Shown here one piece after another: positions 1 through 6,705 of a DNA stretch of 12,197 nt (position 1 is the first letter of the stretch; each line of letters starts with the position of its first letter). Source of the stretch: Comamonadaceae bacterium (GTDB lineage: Bacteria; Pseudomonadota; Gammaproteobacteria; Burkholderiales; Burkholderiaceae_C); NCBI GenBank assembly GCA_947475495.1, contig CANJNX010000004.1:1-12197 (forward strand), written 5' to 3'. A program made the translations under genes and the position numbers. The notes under the pieces are model-generated. The model was not told the origin of the DNA, searched no databases, and was given only the letters and a program-made list of their open reading frames with translations.

Positions 1-113
1 ATGTTTCGAGTCCCATGGCGATCTCCAGTCACAGGGGCAGCAGCCAGGATGAGCTGCGTTACCCGCATTCTGCGTTGGCTTTGCCAATAATTCAAGCCTG
101 GGCGTGCCGCCCT

Positions 114-551
114 TTAAGCCCTTGCTTTGCGAATTGCCGCCTGAACTTCTACCTCGCTGTTTTCTTGCGCATGCAGGTCGATTTGCAAAAGCAATCCCAA
201 GACCCGCGCCCCATGCTCTACGGCAAGTGACCCGTACTTGATATCGCCTTGCACCAAAGCGCTGGAATGCAGTTCGATGCGCTCCAGGGCGTGAATATTG
301 CCGGTGACTTTGCCAGCCACGATGATGCGGTGGGCGCGCACATCGCCTTGCACCACACCGCTTTCGCCGATCACCACCGTACTGGGCACCTCCGAGTGGG
401 CTTCGATGTCGCCCACCACGGTTCCATCCAAGCGCAGGCTGTCATTGGCCACAATGCGGCCGTGCATTTCGCAGCGCGGTCCTATCAAGGTGTCAAATTT
501 TTCTGCATGCATCACCAAAGGACTCGCTGAGTATTTTTTGTTACCAAACAT
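114..551 (-). CDS. Bactofilin family cytoskeletal protein
   Basis: A 145-residue protein with the bactofilin (DUF583) pattern. A short polar N-terminus (about 1-18) leads into a right-handed beta-helix core (about 20-122) with regularly spaced short strands ending in glycine turns, such as GRIVANDSLRLDGTVVGDI, VVIGESGVVQGDV and IIVAGKVTGNIHA. A charged tail follows. Bactofilins polymerise without nucleotide and scaffold cell-wall enzymes at the inner membrane. The start is the ATG at 551, which has a GAGGG about 9 bases upstream inside the preceding gene and overlaps that gene's end by 11 bases. The upstream gene encodes an M23 endopeptidase, a pairing seen for other bactofilins (for example Helicobacter CcmA with Csd1), so a role in localising that hydrolase is likely. 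No transmembrane segment is visible. A short inverted repeat (GGGCG-GCA-CGCCC) follows the stop but lacks a T-run on this strand. Family call is firm; cellular role is inferred. Confidence 0.93.
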   Translation of the reverse strand: MFGNKKYSASPLVMHAEKFDTLIGPRCEMHGRIVANDSLRLDGTVVGDIEAHSEVPSTVVIGESGVVQGDVRAHRIIVAGKVTGNIHALERIELHSSALVQGDIKYGSLAVEHGARVLGLLLQIDLHAQENSEVEVQAAIRKARA

Positions 552-1509
552 GGGAAGATCCCTCGGGTTTGGCCTTGATAAATTGGGCGTGGGCTGCGAG
601 TGCAGCTTGTGGCGCCAACGACTTTCCTTGGTAAATCACTTCGTAGTGCAGGTGTGGGCCAGTTGAGCGGCCTGAGTTGCCAAGCCGCCCTAGCAGCTGT
701 CCGCGTTCGAGACCTTGCCCAGGGCTGACCAACCGTTCGCGCAGGTGGGCGTAACGGGTGACGTAGCCCTGCGCGTGGGCAACTTCTACGACATGGCCAT
801 ACGCACCTGCATACTCAGAGCGAGTGACTGTGCCTGCGGCTGTTGCAAGAACGGCGCTGCCCAGCGGCGCGACAAGGTCTATGCCCTCGTGCAGACTGGC
901 TTGGCCGGTAAAGGGGTCGGCCCGAACGCCATGGCCACTGGTCAATTGAAAATCAACTTCCAAAGGCAAAGCCGTGGGCAGTTGTTCCAAGCGCTTCAAA
1001 TCGTCTTGCCATTGCAGTTGCTTATGGAGCAATGACTGGTTCAAATCGGTGAGTTGCTGTTGTGTGGCTGCGAGTTGGCTCGATAAATCGGGCGCTTGCA
1101 AGCGCCAAGCAGAGATGATGTGGAGTGGGCCGCCTTGGCCTTTGGTGCTGGCTTTTTTGGATGGGTGAAACAAAGACTCAATGCCGAACATCTCCGTCCA
1201 CTGGCGTTTGCTTTTCTCGATGTCGCCTAGGCGCTGAACCACTTCAGAATATTGGGCCTGAAGGGCGTGTAACTGCTCCCGGTAGGTCATCTCCATTCTT
1301 TGCTGCTCTTGTTCAGAGCTGACACCGCCCAAACTTCGGGCCAGCGCAGGCGCGTAGTCAATGGCAACGCGCAGCCCGACAAAATGGAATAAAACGCCGA
1401 CCAAAATGCACGTTGCAGCGGCTAAGCCCATGGCAGCAGCGACTCTTCGAGCGGTGATAGAAATAGTGACAACGCGGGCCGCAGGCCCCGATACCCAGAT
1501 CAGTTGCAT
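541..1509 (-). CDS. Membrane-anchored M23 (LytM-type) peptidoglycan endopeptidase
   Basis: A 322-residue protein. A basic N-terminus is followed by one membrane segment at about 25-47, then a periplasmic region with a probable coiled coil (about 63-105 and 142-178, rich in Q, E, L and R). The C-terminal M23 domain spans about 185-305. Its zinc and catalytic residues are present: H207 and D211 in HEGID, H255 in RYAHL, and H286 and H288 in GPHLHYE. By family analogy it should be an active zinc endopeptidase that cuts peptide cross-links in peptidoglycan. The ATG at 1509 has a strong GGGAGGGG ribosome site a few bases upstream. The stop lies inside the start of the bactofilin gene (11-base overlap), so the two are probably made together. 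It is separated from the RidA gene by 123 bases and is probably transcribed on its own. Coiled coil plus LytM resembles shape-determining hydrolases; the exact cleavage specificity cannot be read from sequence. Confidence 0.93.
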   Translation of the reverse strand: MQLIWVSGPAARVVTISITARRVAAAMGLAAATCILVGVLFHFVGLRVAIDYAPALARSLGGVSSEQEQQRMEMTYREQLHALQAQYSEVVQRLGDIEKSKRQWTEMFGIESLFHPSKKASTKGQGGPLHIISAWRLQAPDLSSQLAATQQQLTDLNQSLLHKQLQWQDDLKRLEQLPTALPLEVDFQLTSGHGVRADPFTGQASLHEGIDLVAPLGSAVLATAAGTVTRSEYAGAYGHVVEVAHAQGYVTRYAHLRERLVSPGQGLERGQLLGRLGNSGRSTGPHLHYEVIYQGKSLAPQAALAAHAQFIKAKPEGSSHVW

Positions 1510-1632
1510 GACCCCTCCCAGGGTTGACGAAAGTGTTTTTGTTTGCCGCCCAACTTATATGCTGGGTCGGCGAAGCTTCGGGCCCTTATCGGCCTCTTGA
1601 GCTGAAGCTGATTTTAGCGCAAGACATTTTTC
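1510..1632 (-). promoter_or_regulatory. Candidate promoter region for the M23-bactofilin unit
   Basis: This is the longest gap between genes in the window. Read on the minus strand it contains GCCGATAA at 1593-1586, identical to the enterobacterial sigma-28 (FliA) -10 consensus. A TAAA lies upstream at 1616-1613, but the spacer is 19 rather than the usual 15 or so bases. Nearer the gene is TATAAG at 1559-1554, a fair sigma-70 -10 element with no recognisable -35. A perfect 10-base palindrome, CGAAGCTTCG, sits at 1571-1580. No convincing rho-independent terminator for the upstream operon is visible. I infer that transcription of the envelope genes begins here, without being able to say from which motif. 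Confidence 0.35.
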
Positions 1633-2025
1633 TTATGACGGAATAATCGCCGTCACTTCAATTTCCACTTTCGCGCGGTCTTCCATCAGCGCTGAAACTT
1701 GCACCGCCGTCATCGCAGCGTTAAAACTGCCAATGGTTTCACGAAACGCCAAACCGATTTCGCGTGACGCCGCGAGGTACTCCCGCTTGTCGGTTACGTA
1801 CCAGGTCATGCGTACGATATGTTCTGGTTTTGCGCCCGCTTCGTTCAATACGGCAACGACATTTTCCAGGGCCTGACGGACCTGGCCAGCAAAATCATCG
1901 GTTTGAAATAGGCATTGGGCGTCCCAGCCGATCATTCCGGCAACACATACCGTTTTCCCGCTTGCCATCACCCCATTGGAGTAACCGCGGGGCCGGGACC
2001 AGGTGGGGGGTTGTAGTATTTTCAT
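1633..2025 (-). CDS. RidA/YjgF-family protein, catalytic Arg replaced by Met
   Basis: 130 residues from the ATG at 2025; an in-frame ATG at 2028 is the alternative. The AAGGA that overlaps the LivF stop fits the 2025 start better, and a longer reading from 2061 would run into LivF. The fold signature is clear: VAGMIGWDAQ (about 28-37), the helix around 45-64, MTWYVTDKREYL (73-84), TAVQVSAL (106-113) and KVEIEVTAI (119-127). RidA proteins form trimers, and the archetypes hydrolyse enamine/imine intermediates to ketones and ammonia using an Arg at E. coli position 105. Here the stretch aligned with FPARS reads NAAMT, so that position is Met105; the conserved Glu (E121) is kept. The gene begins 11 bases after LivF and is the last gene of the operon. 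In this context it may act on, or bind, an amino-cyclohexene-carbonyl-CoA or its imine, but its activity is uncertain. It resembles the non-archetypal Rid subfamilies. Confidence 0.9.
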   Translation of the reverse strand: MKILQPPTWSRPRGYSNGVMASGKTVCVAGMIGWDAQCLFQTDDFAGQVRQALENVVAVLNEAGAKPEHIVRMTWYVTDKREYLAASREIGLAFRETIGSFNAAMTAVQVSALMEDRAKVEIEVTAIIPS

Positions 2026-2036
2026 CATTGTTCCTT

Positions 2037-2747
2037 TTAAACCCCGATGTAGCGGTGCCAAAGTTCAGGGTTGTCGCTCAGCTCTTTTGAAGTTCCATCC
2101 CAAACCACCTTGCCGCGTTCAATCAAGGTGTGGTGATCGGCCAATTGCACCAAGCGTTGAACGTATTTATCGATGATCAAAATACTTTGGCCTTGTGCGC
2201 GAAGGGTTCCCAAGCAAGTCCAAATGTCTTCCCGAATCAAAGGCGCTAAACCCTCTGTGGCTTCGTCCAAGACCAGCAAATGGGGATTGGTCATCAGTGC
2301 CCGACCGATCGCCAACATTTGTTGTTCACCACCCGAGAGTTGGTTGCCCATATGGCGGCTGCGTTCGGCCAATCGGGGAAAAAAGGCAAAGACGCGCTCA
2401 AGCGTCCAAGGCTCAGGCGAGGTATTGCGCTTGGCCGCGAATGCCTTTAAATTTTCAGTGACGCTTAAGGTGGGGAAAATCAAACGACCTTCTGGAACCA
2501 CGGCCATTCCCATGCGGGCGATTCGGTCTGGGCTGTATTGGTCAATGCGTTCACCCAAGAAGTGAACCGTACCGCCGTGCGCACGGGTCAGGCCCAAGAT
2601 AGAACGTACTGTGGTGGTTTTACCCATGCCGTTGCGCCCGAGCAAAGTGGCAAAACCGCCCACGGGAATATGCAAGTCAATCCCAAAAAGGATTTGGCTT
2701 GGTCCATACGAGGTTTGTAAATTGTTCACCGACAGCAGATCGCTCAT
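2037..2747 (-). CDS. livF: LIV-type ABC transporter ATPase (LivF-like)
   Basis: A 236-residue ABC ATPase, the usual LivF length. Walker A GRNGMGKTT is at 37-45, the Q-loop region around MAVVPEGRLIFPTLSVTENL (81-100; the VPEGR-FP-LTVxENL pattern is typical of LivF), signature LSGGEQQ at 137-143 and Walker B LLVLDE at 157-162. The H-switch position, which is usually Gln in LivF (VEQN), is Lys194 in ILIIDKYV. With LivG it should form the ATPase pair driving uptake through LivH/LivM. The start ATG overlaps the LivG stop as ATGA, and the stop carries the ribosome site of the RidA gene. The operon context (aryl-CoA ligase, aromatic monooxygenase) suggests that the cargo is an aromatic acid rather than leucine, so the symbol marks the family and not the substrate. 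Confidence 0.94.
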   Translation of the reverse strand: MSDLLSVNNLQTSYGPSQILFGIDLHIPVGGFATLLGRNGMGKTTTVRSILGLTRAHGGTVHFLGERIDQYSPDRIARMGMAVVPEGRLIFPTLSVTENLKAFAAKRNTSPEPWTLERVFAFFPRLAERSRHMGNQLSGGEQQMLAIGRALMTNPHLLVLDEATEGLAPLIREDIWTCLGTLRAQGQSILIIDKYVQRLVQLADHHTLIERGKVVWDGTSKELSDNPELWHRYIGV

Positions 2748-3523
2748 GGCGTCACCTGTGCGAGCTTGAGGTGTTGAAAATCGTCGCCGAGGTAGGCGAC
2801 TTTGACCGACGGGTTGTCTTTGATCTCTTGGGCATTGCCACTGGCGATGACCTTGCCAAACACCAAGACAGAAATGGTGTCGGCCAATTGGAAAACGGCG
2901 TCCATGTCGTGTTCTACGAGCACCACCGTTGTCTCACCGCGCAGGCTGTCTAACAAGCCCACCATGCGTTCGGTTTCTTCTGGCCCCATCCCGGCCATGG
3001 GCTCGTCAAGCAGAAGCAGTTGGGGGCGGCTAGCCAGCGCCAACCCCACTTCGAGTTGGCGTTGTTCGCCGTGGGACAAGGCTTGGGCTAAATGGTGCAG
3101 GCGTGTCCCTAGACCTACGCGTTGGGCAACGGCGTGTGCGTGTTCAAAGCGTTCTTTTTCTGATCGGGCGTTTGACCAAAAGCGAAAGCTGCTGCCATCA
3201 ATGGCTTGAACAGCCAAAGCGATGTTATCGAGCACGCTTAATCGACCAAAAATACTGGTGATTTGGTAAGACCGAACCATGCCCAATCGGGCACGTTCGT
3301 CCATGGGCATGTGGGTCACGTCATGCCCAGAAAACGTGATGCGACCGGAGTCGCTGGGCATGGCCCCTGAGAGTTGGGCGATCAATGTGGTTTTACCCGC
3401 ACCATTGGGGCCAATGAGGGCGTGTATTTGCCCTTTTTCGACGCTTAAATCGGCATGGTCTGTCGCAGTGAGACCGCCAAAGCGTTTAACGAGTTTCTCG
3501 ATGTGCAACAGGGGCTTAGTCAT
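2744..3523 (-). CDS. livG: LIV-type ABC transporter ATPase (LivG-like)
   Basis: 259 residues from the ATG at 3523. A longer in-frame reading from 3568 would lie mostly inside LivM and is not preferred; AAGGTG sits 5 bases before the chosen ATG. Walker A GPNGAGKTT is at 38-46, the Q-loop at SYQIT (85-89), signature LSHGEQ at 149-154 (LivG proteins more often have LSYG), Walker B LLLLDE at 169-174 and a canonical switch His205 in VEHD. The C-terminal extension with VAYLGDD is typical of LivG. It partners LivF as the second ATPase of a branched-chain-amino-acid-type importer. It overlaps the LivM end by 8 bases and the LivF start by 4 bases, so the three are probably translationally coupled. Confidence 0.94.
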   Translation of the reverse strand: MTKPLLHIEKLVKRFGGLTATDHADLSVEKGQIHALIGPNGAGKTTLIAQLSGAMPSDSGRITFSGHDVTHMPMDERARLGMVRSYQITSIFGRLSVLDNIALAVQAIDGSSFRFWSNARSEKERFEHAHAVAQRVGLGTRLHHLAQALSHGEQRQLEVGLALASRPQLLLLDEPMAGMGPEETERMVGLLDSLRGETTVVLVEHDMDAVFQLADTISVLVFGKVIASGNAQEIKDNPSVKVAYLGDDFQHLKLAQVTP

Positions 3524-4490
3524 GGCGCACCTTGGATCGAAGCAAACTGGTGATTCCATTGGGCGCAAAAAGCACCACAGCCAATAGGACTGCGCCCAGT
3601 CCCAATTGCCAATGCATGGTGTAGTGGCTCAAAAACTCTTCGAGCAGTAAAAAAACGATAGCGCCTATGACGCCGCCATACAGATGGCCGACACCGCCCA
3701 AGATGACCATCATCATGAGCATGCCCGATTGGCTCCACTGCATCATGGCGGGGCTGACAAAACCGTTGACGTTGGCAAAAAGCACCCCTGCCAAACCGGC
3801 TACCGCTCCAGCCAAGGTAAAGGCGGCCAGCTTGTAGCGAAAAACCGCAAAGCCCAGGGCTGTCATGCGGACTTCGTTCTCCCGGATCGCTTGCAAGGTG
3901 TGGCCAAAGCGAGCGTTCAACAGCCGCGCCATCAAAACCACAGCCATAACCAATACGCCCAAACTGAGGTAATAAAGATGGACATCGTTGGAGAGATCCA
4001 TCCCCCCTCCCACCATGGATCGGGCCGCAAGCGATAAACCATCGTCTCCGCCATAGGCTTTTAACGAGATGACAAGGTAGTACAGCATCTGCGCGAACGC
4101 CAGCGTGATCATGATGAAGTACACCCCTTGGGTTCGCAAACTGATCCAGCCAATGAGCAATGAAACCAATGCCGTTAAAACGATGGCAAGCGGCCAAGCG
4201 ACCCAGGCGGTGGCGATTCCGTTTTGCATCAATATGGCCACGCTGTAAGCGCCTATGCCTAAAAACGCGGCGTGGCCAAAGCTCACCATGCCGCCAAATC
4301 CCAAGATTAAATTCAAGCTGCTCGCAGCTAAAGCGAATACCAAAACCCGCGTTGCCAAGCCCACATAAAACGTATCACCCATGGCGTGGGCCGCCAGTGG
4401 CAATGCCAATAGCAGTGCCAGAACGGGCAGCGACCAACGAAGCTGCAAAGTGTGGTCTAGCAAACTAGGAAGGGGTTTCAAATCAGCCAT
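3516..4490 (-). CDS. livM: LIV-type ABC transporter permease (LivM-like)
   Basis: A 324-residue, highly hydrophobic protein with about eight to ten predicted membrane segments. It has the LivM hallmark GFGGMVSFGHAAFLGIGAYS (about 64-83) and a cytoplasmic coupling loop around AIRENEVRMTALGF, followed by the C-terminal GGVGHLYGGVIGAIV segment. It forms the membrane channel with LivH. The start at 4490 overlaps the LivH stop by 8 bases, and the 3' end overlaps LivG by 8 bases. A 225-codon open frame on the same strand inside this gene is a shadow, with no hydrophobic or domain logic. The substrate cannot be read from permease sequence; context favours an aromatic carboxylate. Confidence 0.93.
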   Translation of the reverse strand: MADLKPLPSLLDHTLQLRWSLPVLALLLALPLAAHAMGDTFYVGLATRVLVFALAASSLNLILGFGGMVSFGHAAFLGIGAYSVAILMQNGIATAWVAWPLAIVLTALVSLLIGWISLRTQGVYFIMITLAFAQMLYYLVISLKAYGGDDGLSLAARSMVGGGMDLSNDVHLYYLSLGVLVMAVVLMARLLNARFGHTLQAIRENEVRMTALGFAVFRYKLAAFTLAGAVAGLAGVLFANVNGFVSPAMMQWSQSGMLMMMVILGGVGHLYGGVIGAIVFLLLEEFLSHYTMHWQLGLGAVLLAVVLFAPNGITSLLRSKVRHD

Positions 4491-5403
4491 GGCTAGGAAA
4501 AAGCCCTCTTGGCTTGAAAAACAAAACCGTCGCCATAAAAATATAAATCAAGATAGAGGAGAGGGCCGGGCCCGCGTTAGAAGCGAACTCTGCCCCAGCC
4601 ACATTGACCAAGACCAAAGGTAACAAGGTTCTCCCCGCGGTATCAATGCAGCCCACGAGCAGCGCTCCTAAAAGCGCACCGCGCACCGATCCAATGCCGC
4701 CGATCACGATCACCACAAAGGCCAAAATCAAAATACTCTCGCCCATGCCGACTTGGACCGCCAGCAGGGGGCCCAACATGCCACCGGCCAAAGCACACAG
4801 CGCCGCACCGACACCAAAGACCAGCGTAAACAAGCGTTGCACATTGGTTCCCATGGCCATGGCCATCTCTCGGTGCGATGCGCCTGCCCTGACTTGCATT
4901 CCGATGCGGGTGTGGGCAATCAGCAGGTACAACAAGCCAGCGACTGCGAGCCCCACAGCAATCATGAAGAGTCGGTAGGCGGGATAGGAAAATCCGGTGA
5001 AAATCTCCACAGGCCCTGATAAAGCCAGCGGAGGGTTGAGTGACAAGGGCTGGGAACCCCAAATCAAACGCACCGACTCGTTGCACATCAGCAAAATAGC
5101 GAAAGTTCCCAGCACCTGAGAAACGTGGTCCCGCTGGTACAAGCGGCGCAAAATACTGATCTCTAACAGTACGCCAAACACGGCGGCCCCCAAGACCCCC
5201 AAGCCCAAGCCCGCCCAAAATGATCCGGTTGCCGCAGTGATTGTGGCGATCAGGTAGGCACCCACCATGTACAAAGAACCATGGGCGAGGTTGATCATGT
5301 CCATGATGCCAAATACCAGCGTCAACCCAGCGGCGAGCAAAAAAAGCATCAAGCCCATTTGCAAGCCGTTGAGCATCTGCTCCAAGATCAAAATTGCATT
5401 CAT
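4483..5403 (-). CDS. livH: LIV-type ABC transporter permease (LivH-like)
   Basis: A 306-residue membrane protein with the LivH landmarks: an N-terminal LILEQMLNGLQMGLMLFLLA, then FGIMDMINLAHGSLYMVGAY (about 31-50), the coupling loop around VRAGASHREMAMAMGTNVQRLF, and VIVIGGIGSVRGALLGALLVG near the C-terminus. It pairs with LivM to form the translocation pore. It begins 40 bases after the binding-protein stop. A GGGAGG lies about 12 bases before the ATG, a rather long spacing, and no better start is visible. Its 3' end overlaps LivM by 8 bases. Family call is firm; transported compound is inferred from neighbours only. Confidence 0.93.
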   Translation of the reverse strand: MNAILILEQMLNGLQMGLMLFLLAAGLTLVFGIMDMINLAHGSLYMVGAYLIATITAATGSFWAGLGLGVLGAAVFGVLLEISILRRLYQRDHVSQVLGTFAILLMCNESVRLIWGSQPLSLNPPLALSGPVEIFTGFSYPAYRLFMIAVGLAVAGLLYLLIAHTRIGMQVRAGASHREMAMAMGTNVQRLFTLVFGVGAALCALAGGMLGPLLAVQVGMGESILILAFVVIVIGGIGSVRGALLGALLVGCIDTAGRTLLPLVLVNVAGAEFASNAGPALSSILIYIFMATVLFFKPRGLFPSHG

Positions 5404-5443
5404 CGCTGCAAACCGCCTCCCTGGCGCGTCTTATCTGTTTTGA

Positions 5444-6637
5444 TTAACTTGGCATCTTGCAGCTGCCAGCGTAGGCGTCTGCGTGGTTTTTAAAGACAGT
5501 TCCAATCGTGCGGTTGGTGATTTGACCTTTGGCGTTTTTGGTGATGACGCGCAAGTAGTAGTCTTGAATCGGGTAGTGGTTGACGTTGAATTTGAAAGCA
5601 CCACGCACCGAGTCAAACTTGGCAGCTTCAAGCGCTTTGCGCACCGCCGCTTTGTCTTCCAACTTGCCTTTGCTGTCGCGAACGGCAGCATCAATGAGTT
5701 TGGCAGCGTCATAGCCTTGGGCTGCGTACAGAGAAGGTAAACGACCAAACTCTTTTTCAAATGCAGCTACAAATTTTTTGTTGGCGGCATTGTCTAAGTC
5801 GTGGGCCCATTGGGAGGTGTTGAACATGCCGAGCATGGGTTCACCGACGGCCTTGATCACGTCCTCATCGCCTGAGAATCCTGGGCCAAACAAGGTCATG
5901 TCTTTGGACAAGCCGGCACCCACAAATTGCTTGATGAAGTTAATGCCCAAACCACCGGGCAAGAAGATGTACACCGCATCGGGCTTGCTGGCGCGCAGTT
6001 GGGACAACTCTGCACCGTAGTCCAGTTGCGTGAGCTGGGTGTACGTTTCAGAAGCAATCTCACCTTTGTAAAAACGCTTAAAGCCAGTCAGAGCGTCTTT
6101 GCCTGCGGGGTAGTTGGGCGCAATGAGCGCCACTTTTTTGTAGCCCTTGTCCATCACTGTTTTGCCTACAGCTTCGTGCAAGTTGTCGTTTTGCCAAGAC
6201 GCACTAAAGAAGTAAGGGTTGCATTGGTCGCCCGCGTATTGCGAGGGTCCCGCGTTTGCGCTGACATAAAACGTTTTGGATTGGAAGGTAGGCGCACCCA
6301 CTGCCAGCATCACGTTTGAAAATACAACGCCTGTCATGAAGTCGACTTTGTCGCGCTTGACCAAACGGTCAGCGGTTTGCCGTCCGACATCCGGGCTGGC
6401 TTGGTCATCGGCAATGATGATCTCCGCAGGGCGCCCGCCAAGCTTTCCGCCGCCGAGTTTGACCGCGAGTTGAAACCCATCGCGAATATCAATACCTAAA
6501 CCGGCACCTGGGCCTGACAAGGTGCTGAGCAAGCCAATCTTGACGGGCTCTGATGATTGCGCAGTCGCAGCCAAGGCCGTCACAGCCAAGGCTGTTGCCA
6601 GCAAGGTTCTCAACATGGGGGTGGGATGCAGTTTCAT
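5444..6637 (-). CDS. Periplasmic ABC transporter substrate-binding protein (Leu/Ile/Val-binding fold)
   Basis: A 397-residue secreted protein. The signal peptide covers about 1-26 (basic start, hydrophobic 9-23, ATA cleavage motif at 24-26), with no lipobox Cys. The mature part starts with VKIGLLSTLSGPGAGLGIDI, the typical opening of the type I periplasmic binding fold (Peripla_BP_6). The mature protein has only two cysteines, C139 in DQCNPYF and C393 in GSCKMPS, plausibly a disulfide linking a lobe to the C-terminal tail. AAGGA lies 8 bases before the ATG at 6637. It heads the transporter block and follows the aryl-CoA ligase by 68 bases. Related binding proteins in aromatic-degradation clusters bind benzoate-like acids, so anthranilate or a related aromatic acid is a better guess than leucine. 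I saw no promoter in the 68-base gap. Confidence 0.93.
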   Translation of the reverse strand: MKLHPTPMLRTLLATALAVTALAATAQSSEPVKIGLLSTLSGPGAGLGIDIRDGFQLAVKLGGGKLGGRPAEIIIADDQASPDVGRQTADRLVKRDKVDFMTGVVFSNVMLAVGAPTFQSKTFYVSANAGPSQYAGDQCNPYFFSASWQNDNLHEAVGKTVMDKGYKKVALIAPNYPAGKDALTGFKRFYKGEIASETYTQLTQLDYGAELSQLRASKPDAVYIFLPGGLGINFIKQFVGAGLSKDMTLFGPGFSGDEDVIKAVGEPMLGMFNTSQWAHDLDNAANKKFVAAFEKEFGRLPSLYAAQGYDAAKLIDAAVRDSKGKLEDKAAVRKALEAAKFDSVRGAFKFNVNHYPIQDYYLRVITKNAKGQITNRTIGTVFKNHADAYAGSCKMPS

Positions 6638-6705
6638 TTTGAATGTCCTTTCGGTTTGTGGTTCGGGAAGGTCTCGGCTGGGTAACAGGGTGATCGTTCA
6701 GGGTA

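Noticed and set aside
1..16. Possible start of another minus-strand gene (ATG at 16-14 with GGAG six bases upstream, reading MGLET)
   Set aside because: Only five codons are visible before the window ends, so neither a gene nor a product can be supported.
1..16. Plus-strand TTTCGAGTCCC resembling a tRNA T-arm at the window start
   Set aside because: The flanking bases do not form a T-stem, and no acceptor stem or CCA end follows.
100..112. Small inverted repeat GGGCG-TGC-CGCCC just after the bactofilin stop
   Set aside because: The stem is only five base pairs, and on the bactofilin's strand no T-run follows; the short TTT is on the other strand. Not enough for a terminator call.
2026..2061. 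Longer N-terminus for the RidA protein (start at 2061)
   Set aside because: It would overlap the LivF coding end and add residues with no family match; the AAGGA site and family N-terminus favour 2025.
3520..4197. 225-codon open frame on the minus strand
   Set aside because: It lies wholly inside the LivM gene in another frame, and its Arg/His/Gly-rich product shows no domain logic. Treated as a shadow of LivM.
4643..5218. 191-codon open frame on the minus strand
   Set aside because: It is a shadow of the LivH gene in another frame, without recognisable motifs.
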